DNA of 64,000 nucleotides from Bimuria novae-zelandiae CBS 107.79 (lineage: Eukaryota; Ascomycota; Dothideomycetes; Pleosporales; Didymosphaeriaceae). The notes below the pieces were generated by a model. It was not told the DNA's origin and did not search any database. It saw only the letters and a program-made list of their open reading frames with translations. Position 1 is the first letter of the stretch; every line of letters begins with the position of its first letter. A program made the translations under genes and the position numbers. Positions 1 through 10,079 of the stretch are shown piece by piece. The DNA is taken from assembly GCA_010015655.1 (NCBI GenBank), contig ML976791.1:11387-75386 (forward strand), read 5' to 3'.

Positions 1-247
1 AGTCGAGCATGCTAAGTATATAGGAACATGAGGATGGACTCTTCCACCTCGTGTTCAACCTGTTTATCAATCTATTGTTTAGATCTAAATAAGCAACCTT
101 ATTAATTTAATTATACTATATACACCTTTAATACTAACACCCCTTTAATACGCGCAAGCTATTAAGACCCCTTATCCTATTACTACTACTCTTGCCTAAG
201 AACTAACCTTAGCCCCTTAGGGATTAGCTACCCTATTAGACTTAATA
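1..247 (+). repeat. 5' LTR of Gypsy A1 (partial)
   Basis: The first 247 bases align without gaps to the last 247 bases of the 3' LTR (6293-6539). I count about 24 differences. All are transitions, and about 22 have the T or A state in this 5' copy, mostly at TpA. The 5' copy is therefore much more heavily RIP-mutated than its partner. The LTR terminus reads TTAATA here, against TTAACA in the solo LTR at 51459. Confidence 0.92.
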
Positions 248-281
248 TCTTAAACACCTTTAACATAAGCGGATACGATAA

Positions 282-3200
282 CCTTTCTAATGTACCTATA
301 AGTACCCCTAAGGATAGCATCACGACTATTAAGGGAGGCACTTATAGTAAACCTAACTTCTTTTACGGAGACTGCAAGCACACGGAACTTTAGATCTTAT
401 AGCTTAACCTTTACTTCCACGGAACAAAGGACAAGGACTAGGATAACGCTAATAAGACCGTGTTTACTATAACCTTTATAAAAGGAAATGCTTTAAAATA
501 GATTCGACCTTATCTTAACCAATATCTGGCTAGAGACAACAACACCAATAACGCAACTAACTAGATTATAGAAGACTATAATAAGTTCTGCGAGAAAGTT
601 AAATAGTACTTTAGAATTATAAATTAAGAAGCTATTGCTAAGCGAGCTATCTAAAGCCTTAGACAGGTACGCTCTGTAGCAGAATATAACTCTAAATTCC
701 GCAAGTATGCAGACCAAATTAACTGGAACGACGCTACCCTTATAGTAATATATCGTAAAGGACTAAAAAGGACCGTGCGCGAGGAACTCCAACGCACTAA
801 AGCCAAGACTAATATATTAGAAGAACTATGTAAGGAAGTAATTCGAATTAACGAAGCATAGTACAAGCTAGAACGCGACCTACGCTAGAACTAATCCTAA
901 GAATATACAGGACCGCCCGCAAAGACCAACTACTAACTAAGGTAGTAAAGAGACAACTATAGACTATAACCTATAGAAGGAATCTACTACAGACAGCTCA
1001 ACGTCATAATTAGAAAGAAAGGAAGAGGAACAGGCTCTTACTAGCTAAAGGATAATAAGCGTATCTTAGATAGAACCCGACGCTAGGGAACCAAGACACG
1101 CACTTGCTTTATATATAATAAACCAGGTTATATTACTAGGAACTACAGATCTAAGAACAAGGTTATTAGACAGTTAAACGTACTATCTATCGACAAAAAA
1201 GAAACCACCAACGAAGAATGGCAGGTAATAGACGCCATTAAGTAAATTGACATCCACGACGAAAAATTAGAGCGATTAGAATTACCTAACTTACGACTCT
1301 ACGAGGATGCACACGAAAGTTTAGACGATAAAGGAAAGGAGAAGGAACTAATACCTTAATCTCCTACACCTTATCCTAGCTAGAGCAAACCTGTTACTAG
1401 TAAGACGACGAATGTTTTTGACTTCTTAGAAAAACACTAACTAAGGGAAGGAGATTTTAGGTTTATAGCGATAAAACGACAAGACTACGCAGAAGCATTT
1501 TTTCACGCTTACTAACCTGACCTAGTTAGTAAAGTGGCACGAGAAATGGCGGACCACCGCTACGCCCACGAAGACCCTAAGAAGAAATACCTAAACGAAA
1601 GCCCGAACTACGAACCATAGTACGACCTAGACTACCGTAATCCTACGTATAAGACTATACGATGGATCCTCTGCGGAGAAGACTAATGTACTATTTATTA
1701 CCAAGCTAAGGAATATAGTTACTTTCCCTAAACGTATTAACGATATAAATAGGAGTGGTTTAACTGCCCTATCGCCTATTGTGATGTTCACCTTTAGGAC
1801 AAGCGCAAAACGTGATACTTTCTACACCTTAACTAAGCGTTAAACTAAGCAATATTACTACTAGTTAATAGAAAATACGCATCTAATAAGTGGCAAACAT
1901 GCTTACACCCTAATTGTAAGGAACACAAAAAGTAAAAAGAAAAGCATGGGTTTAATCGCATACCAAAAGGGACTACGACCCTCAGGATTGAAACGGTACA
2001 GAAGGAAGAAAACGATGAAGCTCTCCTAGAAAAGGCCTAGTAGCAGCCTTAGGAGAAGAAGAAGGAAGGACACCTTAATCCCACAAAGCCACCCACAGAT
2101 AAGATGTCTTTTTTAGACCTAGGCTCAGGAGGGAAGACGCCTTTAGAGAGCTAAATGCTATTAATAGTTAAGCACTAATCAAGCTACTGGTTTAGCTTAA
2201 AGGAATATGGATAAAGGCCATGCTAGATTTAAGAGTATAATAAAGCTACATCTTGCAAAAGGCACTTAATAGAGCAGGACTCTATAAGCGGTAGAAGGTA
2301 AAAGCTTATGTTATCTATGTCGCGAATGGACACCTAATGCCAGGCATGCCACAAGTTAAATACGAAGTTGAGATGACACTTAAGATCTATAGACACTAGG
2401 AAACAATTACCCTCGATATCCTTAAGGAAGCTAGTTACGATGTGATATTAGGACTAACCTAGTTTAGGAAGTATAACCCTATAATTAATTAGGAACGACA
2501 AACGCTATCCTTTAAGCGCTGCGACTATGCATTATAAGTAAAGCCTACGCATTAGTAAAGTTTAATAGTAGATAAGAGAGCTATTAACACTATAGTCTCG
2601 AAATTAAAGATCGAGAACAGATTAACCTTAGCAAACGCTGGCAGGAACTACCAGGTCACAGAGCGCGAGATAGTGGATGAGCCAATTTCTGCAAAGGAAA
2701 GAGAGCAACGCACAACCCACGTTATCCCTAAATAGTTTATAGAATAGAGCTATCTGTTTCGAGAAGAGGAAGGAAAAGCAAATCTACCTAAGTACTAACT
2801 CTAGGATTATACGATTGACCTAGAAGAAGGGAAGACGCTACCCTTTGGACTACTATACGTGAAATTGGGCAAAGAACTCTAATAAGAAAAAGAATTTATT
2901 AAGACGAACCTAGCGAAAGGATATATATAACTATTAACGTCACTAGTGGCAAGCCTATTTATATTTATACCTAAGAAGAGCAGCGAACCAAGGCCCTGCG
3001 TAGACTATTAAAAACTTAATAATATAACGATTAAGAATCGCTATCTACTATCGAATATTACGGAACTACGAGACAGGCTAGCACAGGTAAAGGTATTTAC
3101 CTCGCTAGACCTACGCGATGGATACCACCTTATCTAAATTAAGGAAGGTAAAGAATAGAAGATAGTATTTAGGTTTCGATATAGACTATTTAAGTACACT

Positions 3201-5530
3201 ATTATGCTATTTAGACTTACGAACGCGCTAGCAACATTTTAAGCGCTTATTAATAACGTACTCTAATATTACCTAGACATCTTCGTTATCGCATACATAG
3301 ACGACATCCTAATCTACTCAGACAACCTCAACGACCATGTGGAACATGTTAAGATAGTACTTAAAGAACTTAATAACTTATACCTATAGCTTAAACTAGA
3401 AAAATGCAAGTTCTTCCAGACAGAACTTAAATTCCTAGGACATGTTATTAACACAGAAGGAATTAAGGTAAGCCCTAACAAGATCAAATGCGTTAAGAAC
3501 TAGCCACGACCAAAAATAGCAAAGAACATCTAAGAATTCTTAAGATTCTGTAGATTTAACTAATAATTTATCTAAGATTACGCAAAGATCACAATACCCC
3601 TTATAAACCTTACTAGGAAGGATACACCCTTCGAATAGACAATAGAATGCGAAGAAGCATTTCAGACACTACGCAAAGCATGTATTGAACTACTAGTACT
3701 CCCATAAAGCATGTATTAAACTACCGGTACTCATGCACTTCCAGGACGGAAAACCAATAAAGATCGAGACAGACGTAAGCGATTTGGCACTAGGAGCATG
3801 CGCTAAATAAGAGAAGGATAGATAGTGGCACCTAATCGCTTACTACTTATGTAAACTTAACGATGCAGAATTACGATACGATATACACGATAAGGAACTA
3901 TATGTAATTGTTAAAGCACTAAAGCATTAGAGGATCTACGCACACAGTTGCTTAGACCTTATAATCTTTATAGACTATAAGAATCTTCTTAGATTTACAA
4001 TAACTAAAGAATTAACACCTCGACAAGCGAGATGGGTAGAGACCTTGGGATAATATAAGTTTAAAATCATGTACACTCCAGGCAGAGAAAACGGACAAGT
4101 AGACGCCTTAAGTAGACGCAGCGACCTTGCAGGAGACAAGATTAAAACCTACTTAGTAATTCTGAAATAGAACGATGATAGATTATTGGGACTAACTATA
4201 GAACTTAACCAACTCCTTATGGCAACACGAGAAGTACCCAAGGACTAATAGATAGAAATTATATAGTAATACCACGATGACCCTGTGTACGGACACCCAG
4301 ACATCACTAAGATAATGGAACTTATCTAACGGAACTACAGCTTTAAAGGAATTAAGGAAGTAGTAACTAAATACATCCGTAAATGCGTAGACTACTAACG
4401 CAACAAACACGTAACACATTATAAATACGGAGAAATGCAAGCTATCTAAATACCAACAGCACTATGGAAAGATATTGCTATAGACTTTATGACAGGACTA
4501 CCCAAGTCGAAAGATCCAGTAACAGGAGTAAGCTACAACTCTATATTGGTAATTGTATACAGATTCACTAAATACGTGGAACTACTACCATGTTAGAAAA
4601 CGACTACGGCTAAAGAACTCGCATTCCTTATCCTAGATCGACTTATATAACACTACGGCATACTAAAGATAATTATTAACGATCGAGACAAACTCTTTAC
4701 ATTAAACTACTAGATAACGCTTATGGCGCTTATTAGAACGAAACGGAAGCTATTAATAGCCTACTATCTATAGACAGATGAACAAATAGAACGTACGAAT
4801 TAGATAATTAAAACGTACCTACGCATCTACTGCAATAACTAAAAGAATAACTAGATTTCCTTATTACTAATGGCACAACTAGCATACAACAACAAGATAT
4901 TAGCAGCAACAGGACATACACCATTCTATGTAAACTACGAAAGACATCTATATCTCTTTAACTAAGCACTTCCTACGACTATTAGAACAAAAGAAGCCAT
5001 TAATTTAGTAGAAATAATAAAGAGGACACACGAACAACTCTAAGAGAACCTCGAGAAAGCTTAACAGCAAGTAATTTCTTATATAAATTAAAAATAAAAA
5101 ATGGCACCTTAGCTAAAGAAGGGGGATAAAGCATATCTGCTTATAAAGAATCTTTGGACCCAGAAAAAGAAACACAAGAAACTGGACTATGTTAAAATTA
5201 GACTATTTTTCATTTCCGAACAAGTATCACTGGTCAACTACTAATTGGAATTACCACCAGACGCCAAGATACACCCGGTATTCCATATAGACTAATTGGA
5301 ACCCGCCGACCTAGAGACACTAGTCAAGACCACCTTCTATCACCAGCCAGAGGAAGAAAACGAATTCGAAGCTAAACAAATACTATAATACACAGATTAA
5401 CCACGAACGTATTTTATTAAATAGAAGGGATACCTATACAGTAAGAATATATAGGAACCTAAAGAAAACTTAGCAAACTGCAAACAATTACTCTACTAGT
5501 ACTACAGGAATATACCTAAGAGCCGCTCGC
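282..5530 (+). pseudogene. Decayed gag-pol of Gypsy A1 with chromodomain
   Basis: The gene once encoded the structural protein and polyprotein of the retrotransposon. Recognisable parts in order are: gag with a CCHC-like knuckle near 1100-1145 (second Cys and His now Tyr), the aspartic protease region near 2220-2260, reverse transcriptase with the active-site motif IDDILIYSD at 3297-3323, an RNase H region around 3720-4100, and an integrase HHCC zone around 4270-4400. A catalytic-core stretch DIAIDFMTGLP lies near 4470. After the integrase comes a KIHPVFH block near 5265-5290. A chromodomain follows at about 5370-5510; such domains guide integration to modified chromatin in this clade. Dozens of TAG/TAA codons make it non-coding today. 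The start codon appears as ATA near 282 and is intact (ATG) in the related copy at 60220. Confidence 0.88.
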
Positions 5531-6102
5531 GGTTGTAGGCAAGGTACTAGAGTAATTATCTAATAACCTTAGTGTCGACCACATTAGAGGAGAGAAGCTA
5601 ATAGTGGCCGCTATAGCAGGATAGTCCTCTAACGTAGCCTCTGCTTCTAACTCTCTAGCAGCATCTATTTTAGATATAAGGCATTACGCCTTCTTCTTAG
5701 CACGCTCCTTAGCCTATTATAATATTTTCTTATTTTATAAAAGTCAGATTAACACTTCTGCTAACAATTTCTTATCCACATCTACCTTCTTTTTATACTT
5801 ATTACGAGTCTTGTCTAACGATGCCTACAACAAGTTTACGCAAGGCTTTTACGCACAAATACACTTAGAACACTTTAGATAGGTATTAGGATTAGACGAC
5901 GGCATAATAATGCACTTAGAGCTAGAAAGTAAGTAATAATTACAAGAGATAGGATAGATAATACTATTATAGCGAGTTTTAATGCTAAGACGGATAGCGC
6001 GGGCTTTAGCGGAAGATATTATAGTAAAACGCACCAAGAAGCGGGGCAACTAAACTTTATCTATTTAGTAAGATAGGTTATGTAATTTAGGGACGAATCG
6101 TC
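5531..6102. other. Non-coding interval between pol and 3' LTR of A1
   Basis: This 570-base segment lies between the chromodomain and the polypurine tract. The forward strand holds no convincing reading frame. Read on the minus strand, 5560-5780 gives short Lys/Ala/Glu-rich stretches that resemble the basic coiled tails of fungal pogo-type transposases. It could be a captured transposon fragment, or just an AT-poor remnant. No gene is claimed. Confidence 0.35.
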
Positions 6103-6117
6103 GGAGAGAGGGGATGA

Positions 6118-6539
6118 TGTTAGGATCTGTATTTAGCATCACCAGGCTAACATTCTAAGACGGCCAAGGTCTTATGGGAGCCAATGGTGGCACAGCAATG
6201 GGCAGGTCACGTGACTGCTCGAAGCGCTCGAAGCGAGCAAGTCGAGCAGATGCAGAAAGCCAAGGCTGCGCTCGACATGCTCGAAGCGAGCAAGTCGAGC
6301 ATGCTAAGTATATAGGAACATGAGGATGGACTCTTCTACCTCGTGTTCAACCTGTTTATCAATCTATCGTTTGGATCTGAATAAGCAACCTTGTTGATTT
6401 AATTGTGCTGTATATACCTTTAATACCAACACCCCTTTAATACGCGCAAGCTATTAAGACCCCTCGTCCTATCGCCACCGCTCCTGCCCGAGAACCAACC
6501 TTAGCCCCTTAGGGATTAGCTACCCTGTTGGACTTAATA
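6118..6539 (+). repeat. 3' LTR of Gypsy A1
   Basis: The LTR begins TGTTAGGATCTG and ends GACTTAATA. A purine tract (GGAGAGAGGGGA, 6103-6114) sits just upstream, as expected for plus-strand priming. The inner part has a TATA-like GTATATAGGA near 6307 and two copies of the motif CGAAGCGAGCAAGTCGAGCA (about 6230-6250 and 6282-6302) that can form TCGA-centred hairpins. Its last 180-190 bases match the other family-A LTRs at 51459 and 59745, while the U3 part is unlike theirs. Confidence 0.92.
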
Positions 6540-7525
6540 GTTACCTGCATAAATATACAAGGCAAGGTAGCAAAGTAGGCTAGGCTAATAATTAATGACT
6601 TTCTTAAGCACGATAAACTTAAGGATTATAATAATACTATAAAGGAAGCTATAGAAACTAAGAATCTTTTTATAACGCTATAAAAAATATATTTAGTATA
6701 ATTAATAAAGAACACTAGGCTAAGATTCGTCTTCAATGTCCACGCTAGGAGAAGTTGGCAGTACTCTATACGCTAGAGTTTAAATAAATTAGAATAGAAT
6801 TAGTTAGATAGGGCAAGACTCTACTTATAATTACCTACTATAATAGGCTTAAGGGAGCTATTAAGGACGAATTAGTTTATTAGAAGAAGTCTAACAACCT
6901 AGAGAAACTTATTAACTAAGCTATAAAAGTAAATAATTACTTATATAAAAGAAAGATAGATAAGCAGCGCGAAAGGCATATATTTATAAAACTAAAGAAC
7001 TACGCGTAGTCTGTAACCCATAATAAAGATAGAGACGTTATTATAGCTAATAGAGCCTGTTATCACAGGAAACAGGCTAACTAAAACTAAAAGTTTAAAA
7101 GACCTAGACAAGACAAGAACTCTATATTTCCTAAAAAAATAATAAAAATAATACAAGGATAAAGCATGCCTTTATTATAAAAAATAAAGGTACTTTACTA
7201 AGGACTATTAAAAGTAGAAAATAAAAGTTAACGCGACTAACCTCCTTAATATAATAATAACTACCTTTACTTTAGCTAATAAGATTAAGGATCTTATGCA
7301 GGAAATCCTTAACTTGATTAAATAAGTAGAAGAATAAATAGTTTTATAAAAATATAATATCTTTAGCTAACTAGTAAAAGAAATATACTAAGTATATAAT
7401 AGTAGGCTATATTACCTACCTTAGTGCACTTAGAAAATAATAGTGTAAGGACTATAGAACGCCTACTAGCTAGCAAAGAAAATATAAGGAGTTTTAGTAT
7501 ACTATTTATACTACCTTAAACAATC
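6540..7525 (+). pseudogene. Gag fragment of Gypsy family B (RIP-mutated)
   Basis: This is the decayed gag of the family found on the minus strand at 31213-38193. A zinc-knuckle remnant lies near 7165-7210, where two of the expected Cys and the His have become Tyr. It is followed by a stretch starting KVNATNLL, matching KVNTTNLL after the knuckle of the better preserved copy (36620-36946). Upstream, 6640-6780 matches the N-terminal gag region of that copy. Neither LTR of this copy is present. It is cut by Gypsy A1 on the left and ends abruptly near 7525, where GC content rises. Confidence 0.75.
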
Positions 7526-8020
7526 TGACGGCGATTCAGCTGCCATTTCTGGCGGTTCGTGACGCCGTTTCTAGACGCGGATTTGCCGCAAATCCGCTCT
7601 AGCCAAGCTTGCCGGGGTAGTGCGCACGTGCCTCTGCGGCTTTCCCATCTCGGCTAGCGTATCCTCATAATGCCCCGACGAGGGCCCGGTTTCCAGTCCT
7701 CTGTACAAGAGCAAGGCGGCGGCACCGCCTGCGACCTCGTTAGCTAGCTCCATACTATTCTTATCCTCCTCACCACCCATGATGCCGACCGAAATGGAGG
7801 CCACACAACTCGCGGGCTACTTAAGGGCCTTTCCGCTCGTCGTCCATCCACCGGAGCCCTAAATAAACAAGGACAGCTGCCTCTTCTCCCCCATCCTCAG
7901 CAGCATTCGTTCAAGCTAGAATCCTCTAGTACCCGTTGTTCCCTCCGCGCTTTACCTCGAACGCCCTGCCTTCAGACGCTCTACCTCCACGCGCCCTGCC
8001 TCGTCACGAACTACGGCGAC
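7526..8020. other. Upstream region of the DUF3435 gene, with a perfect hairpin
   Basis: The sequence changes from AT-rich RIP debris to GC-rich DNA at about 7525. At 7577-7597 there is a perfect inverted repeat, GCGGATTTG / CAAATCCGC, with a 3-base loop. The remainder up to the ATG at 8021 looks like promoter and 5' leader DNA with pyrimidine-rich stretches near 7870-7960. Minus-strand ORFs here have no recognisable domain. Confidence 0.5.
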
Positions 8021-9660
8021 ATGCGACGACGCTCTCCAGTTAAAGGTTCCTCCTCTAAATCCGAAAGTTCCTTCAACGAGAGCGATTCTACTAGGCCTAA
8101 TTCCGATGCAGACGACGGTGTGGACTCGGATACGGATTCGACAGACGTTGATGCCTCTGCGGATGAGGGCGACGAGGACGATGACGAGGACGAGGACAAT
8201 GACGAGGACGAGGACGAAGACGAAGCATGGCTCTCCCCTAACGAGGATCATCCACCCGAGTACTATCTCCAGCAGCTAGAGACCTTCGACGAACAGGACT
8301 ATACGAAAGAGGACTATAAGGACAGCAGTACTAGCCTGATCGATCGTATAGAAGGTCAGTGGCATCAGTAGGTCTCTCGTTCCCTTCCTGCCTGCGCTAG
8401 AACACATGGGACTAACAGAACATAGGTGCTAGAGGTACCTTGGAAAAGACTAGAACCGCGCCTACTCAACCGTATCCATTGGCACTCTCTATATATTCTT
8501 CGACTGGCTACTAAGTTAGCGCCGAGGGAAAGGAGGAAGGAGACGTTGGGGGATGAAGCATACTAGCTCCTTAGGGACGTACTGGAAGGTCTTCCGCCTA
8601 GTGTACGAAAGAGCCACTGGTGTGAAGCTAGATGGGAAGATGAACCGGAGCATGCACAAGGTATGGAGGCTCCGCTATAGAGGTCAAGCGTTACACGCGT
8701 ACCTACGACGTCTAACTCAAAGGGCAGGTACTAAGTCAGCTAGCAAAGAAGCACTGCCTTACAAAGATAAGTCGAGATAAAGCCTATATATATGTCGAAG
8801 ATCTAGCGCTCGTGCTGCAAACGAACCTAGTTACGACTGAAAAGAGATACTCTCACGGACGCTATTAGATACAAGCCCAGCTCTATCTACAACTAGGTGG
8901 TTTTATAGCTAACTAGCCACAGGCTCTTCTTAGTCTTTGCTATTAGTATATACAGGTTACTCTACTAAGGGATCTAGAGGATAGTCCTTATCAAGTGTTA
9001 CTAGAGTTTACTTTTAAATTTACTAAGGAGTTCCTTAGTGTTAAAGATATATATATTAGTACGCTTTTTATCTGCTAGGCTAAACAAGAATGCTAACTCT
9101 TTAATAAGGAATACCTTTCCTCTCTTTAAAGTTATCTATAACAAAACTTTTATCTTTAGTCCGCACGTCTTCTACCTTAGCGTACTCTTTTATAACTAGG
9201 CGTTTATAGCCTATAATCTAACTTCCCTAGAGGAACTAAGTAGGCTTAATATCCTAAAAGGCTGCAACGAGCTACCACTACGCCCCAATCGGGCCTTAGA
9301 CAATACTCCTGTGTTTCGCAAAGCAGTACGGACTCCATATGGCTAGGCTATTTCGCCTACGGAGCCTCTTCCCTACTCTACCTTACTACCATGGATCCGA
9401 ACGCTGGGGAAAATTACAGGGTTTGCGCAGGTGACCCGTCCCTATTCGCTAAGATATGCAGCAGGCAAGGCGTTTAATAAGAATAGTAAGCTCTATGACC
9501 TGTTATATACAAGTTGTAAGAGTAACATAGTATGCAGGTAACGTTAGCGAGGCCATGCAGAACCTAATAATAGGGCACGTAAGCATATCGACGTTCCTGA
9601 AGCACTACCTTTCACGCCGCGTTACGGTTGGCACGCGAGTGGTAGGGTACTCACCAAACA
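8021..9660 (+). pseudogene. DUF3435 tyrosine recombinase, Starship-captain-like, broken
   Basis: The gene is related to the large fungal family with a DUF3435 tyrosine-recombinase domain, the recombinase of Starship giant transposons. The N-terminus (8021-8371) is Ser-rich, then strongly acidic (Asp/Glu run at residues 45-70), then carries the family block EYYLQQLETFDEQDYT. The frame shifts by one after 8371. The next block (GTLYIFFDWLL, RRGKGGRR, SSLGTYWKVFRLVYERATG) runs to 8660. An intron-like segment at 8661-8727 (GTATGG..CTAACT..GGGCAG) rejoins in phase to a stretch starting with LAKKHCLTK and followed by YVEDLALVLQTNL. A second intron-like segment at 9486-9537 (GTAAGC..TGCAG) again rejoins in phase to EAMQNLIIGHVSISTFLKHY. 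The catalytic regions are visible: RPYSLRYAAG (box II Arg) near 9430 and FLKHY (nucleophilic Tyr) near 9607. Several TAG/TAA stops in the middle are RIP-like. The first third is hardly mutated. No Starship cargo or ends are identified. Confidence 0.82.
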
Positions 9661-9686
9661 CCGTAGGCTGTCGGCTTCCTAGCTTA

Positions 9687-9862
9687 TGGGGGCAACCGCC
9701 CATAAGCTGGGGAGCGGCCGCCCATAAGCTGGGGTACGACCGCCTATAAGCTGGGGGACGACCGCCCATCAGTAGGGGGACGACCGCCCATCAGCTGGGG
9801 GACGACCGCCCATAAGCTGGAGAGCAGCCGCCCATAAGCCGGGGAGCAACCGCCTGTTGGCG
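9687..9862. repeat. 22-bp tandem repeat array (8 units)
   Basis: Eight contiguous units of exactly 22 bases run from 9687, with consensus close to GGGGGACGACCGCCCATAAGCT and one to several substitutions per unit. Just before unit 1, AGCTTATGGG (9681-9690) forms an inverted repeat with CCCATAAGCT in unit 1, giving a 10-base-arm hairpin over 9681-9708. The array lies right after the DUF3435 gene and about 50 bases from a Copia LTR. There are no spacers between units, so it is a minisatellite. Confidence 0.93.
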
Positions 9863-9915
9863 CGGGGCCACTAAAATTTTGTTGGGACAGAACCGGTGGC
9901 ATCTGGGATAAAAAC

Positions 9916-10079
9916 TGTAGCGGTTGTTGCTGCAAAGCGAAAGTCGGGAAAAACACTGATTTGATTGTATGTGTGTAGTAGCTAAGATATATACTGCTAG
10001 GTAGGCTAGGCAGCAGTAAATGAGTGTAGGCAGTAATAAGCTAGCATAGGCAATAATAAACAATCTGAATACTATTACA
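9916..10079 (-). repeat. 3' LTR of Copia 1
   Basis: The repeat starts TGTAGCGG and ends TATTACA in plus-strand coordinates, so it has TG..CA termini. It is the less mutated copy of the pair. Confidence 0.92.

Larger units (their letters stand above)
1..6539 (+). mobile_element. Ty3/Gypsy chromovirus, family A copy 1 (5' end outside window)
   Basis: This is an LTR retrotransposon in the forward direction, lacking only the first part of its 5' LTR. It has a partial 5' LTR, gag with a decayed zinc knuckle, protease, reverse transcriptase, RNase H, integrase, a C-terminal chromodomain, a purine tract and a 3' LTR. That domain order is the Ty3/Gypsy order, and the chromodomain places it among chromoviruses. 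Stops are very frequent, and almost all are TAG or TAA where the family expects Trp or Gln, which is the RIP signature. The right flank (from 6540) is a gag fragment of family B, so this element landed in older repeat sequence. The TSD cannot be checked because the left flank is outside the window. Confidence 0.93.

Noticed and set aside
4192..4440. 82-codon hydrophobic minus-strand ORF in Gypsy A1
   Set aside because: It lies opposite the integrase zinc-binding region and results from AT-rich RIP sequence lacking stops in that frame.
7952..8251. Minus-strand ORFs with runs of Val/Ile/Leu and of Ser opposite the captain-like gene
   Set aside because: They are antisense readings of the GA-rich codons for the acidic Asp/Glu stretch.
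8372..8404. GTAGGT..CTAG segment as an intron explaining the frame change in the captain-like gene
   Set aside because: At about 33 bases it is too short for a fungal intron; a frameshift is the more likely explanation.
9687..9862. Possible CRISPR array (22-bp units)
   Set aside because: The units are contiguous with no spacers, and the genome is eukaryotic. It is a minisatellite.
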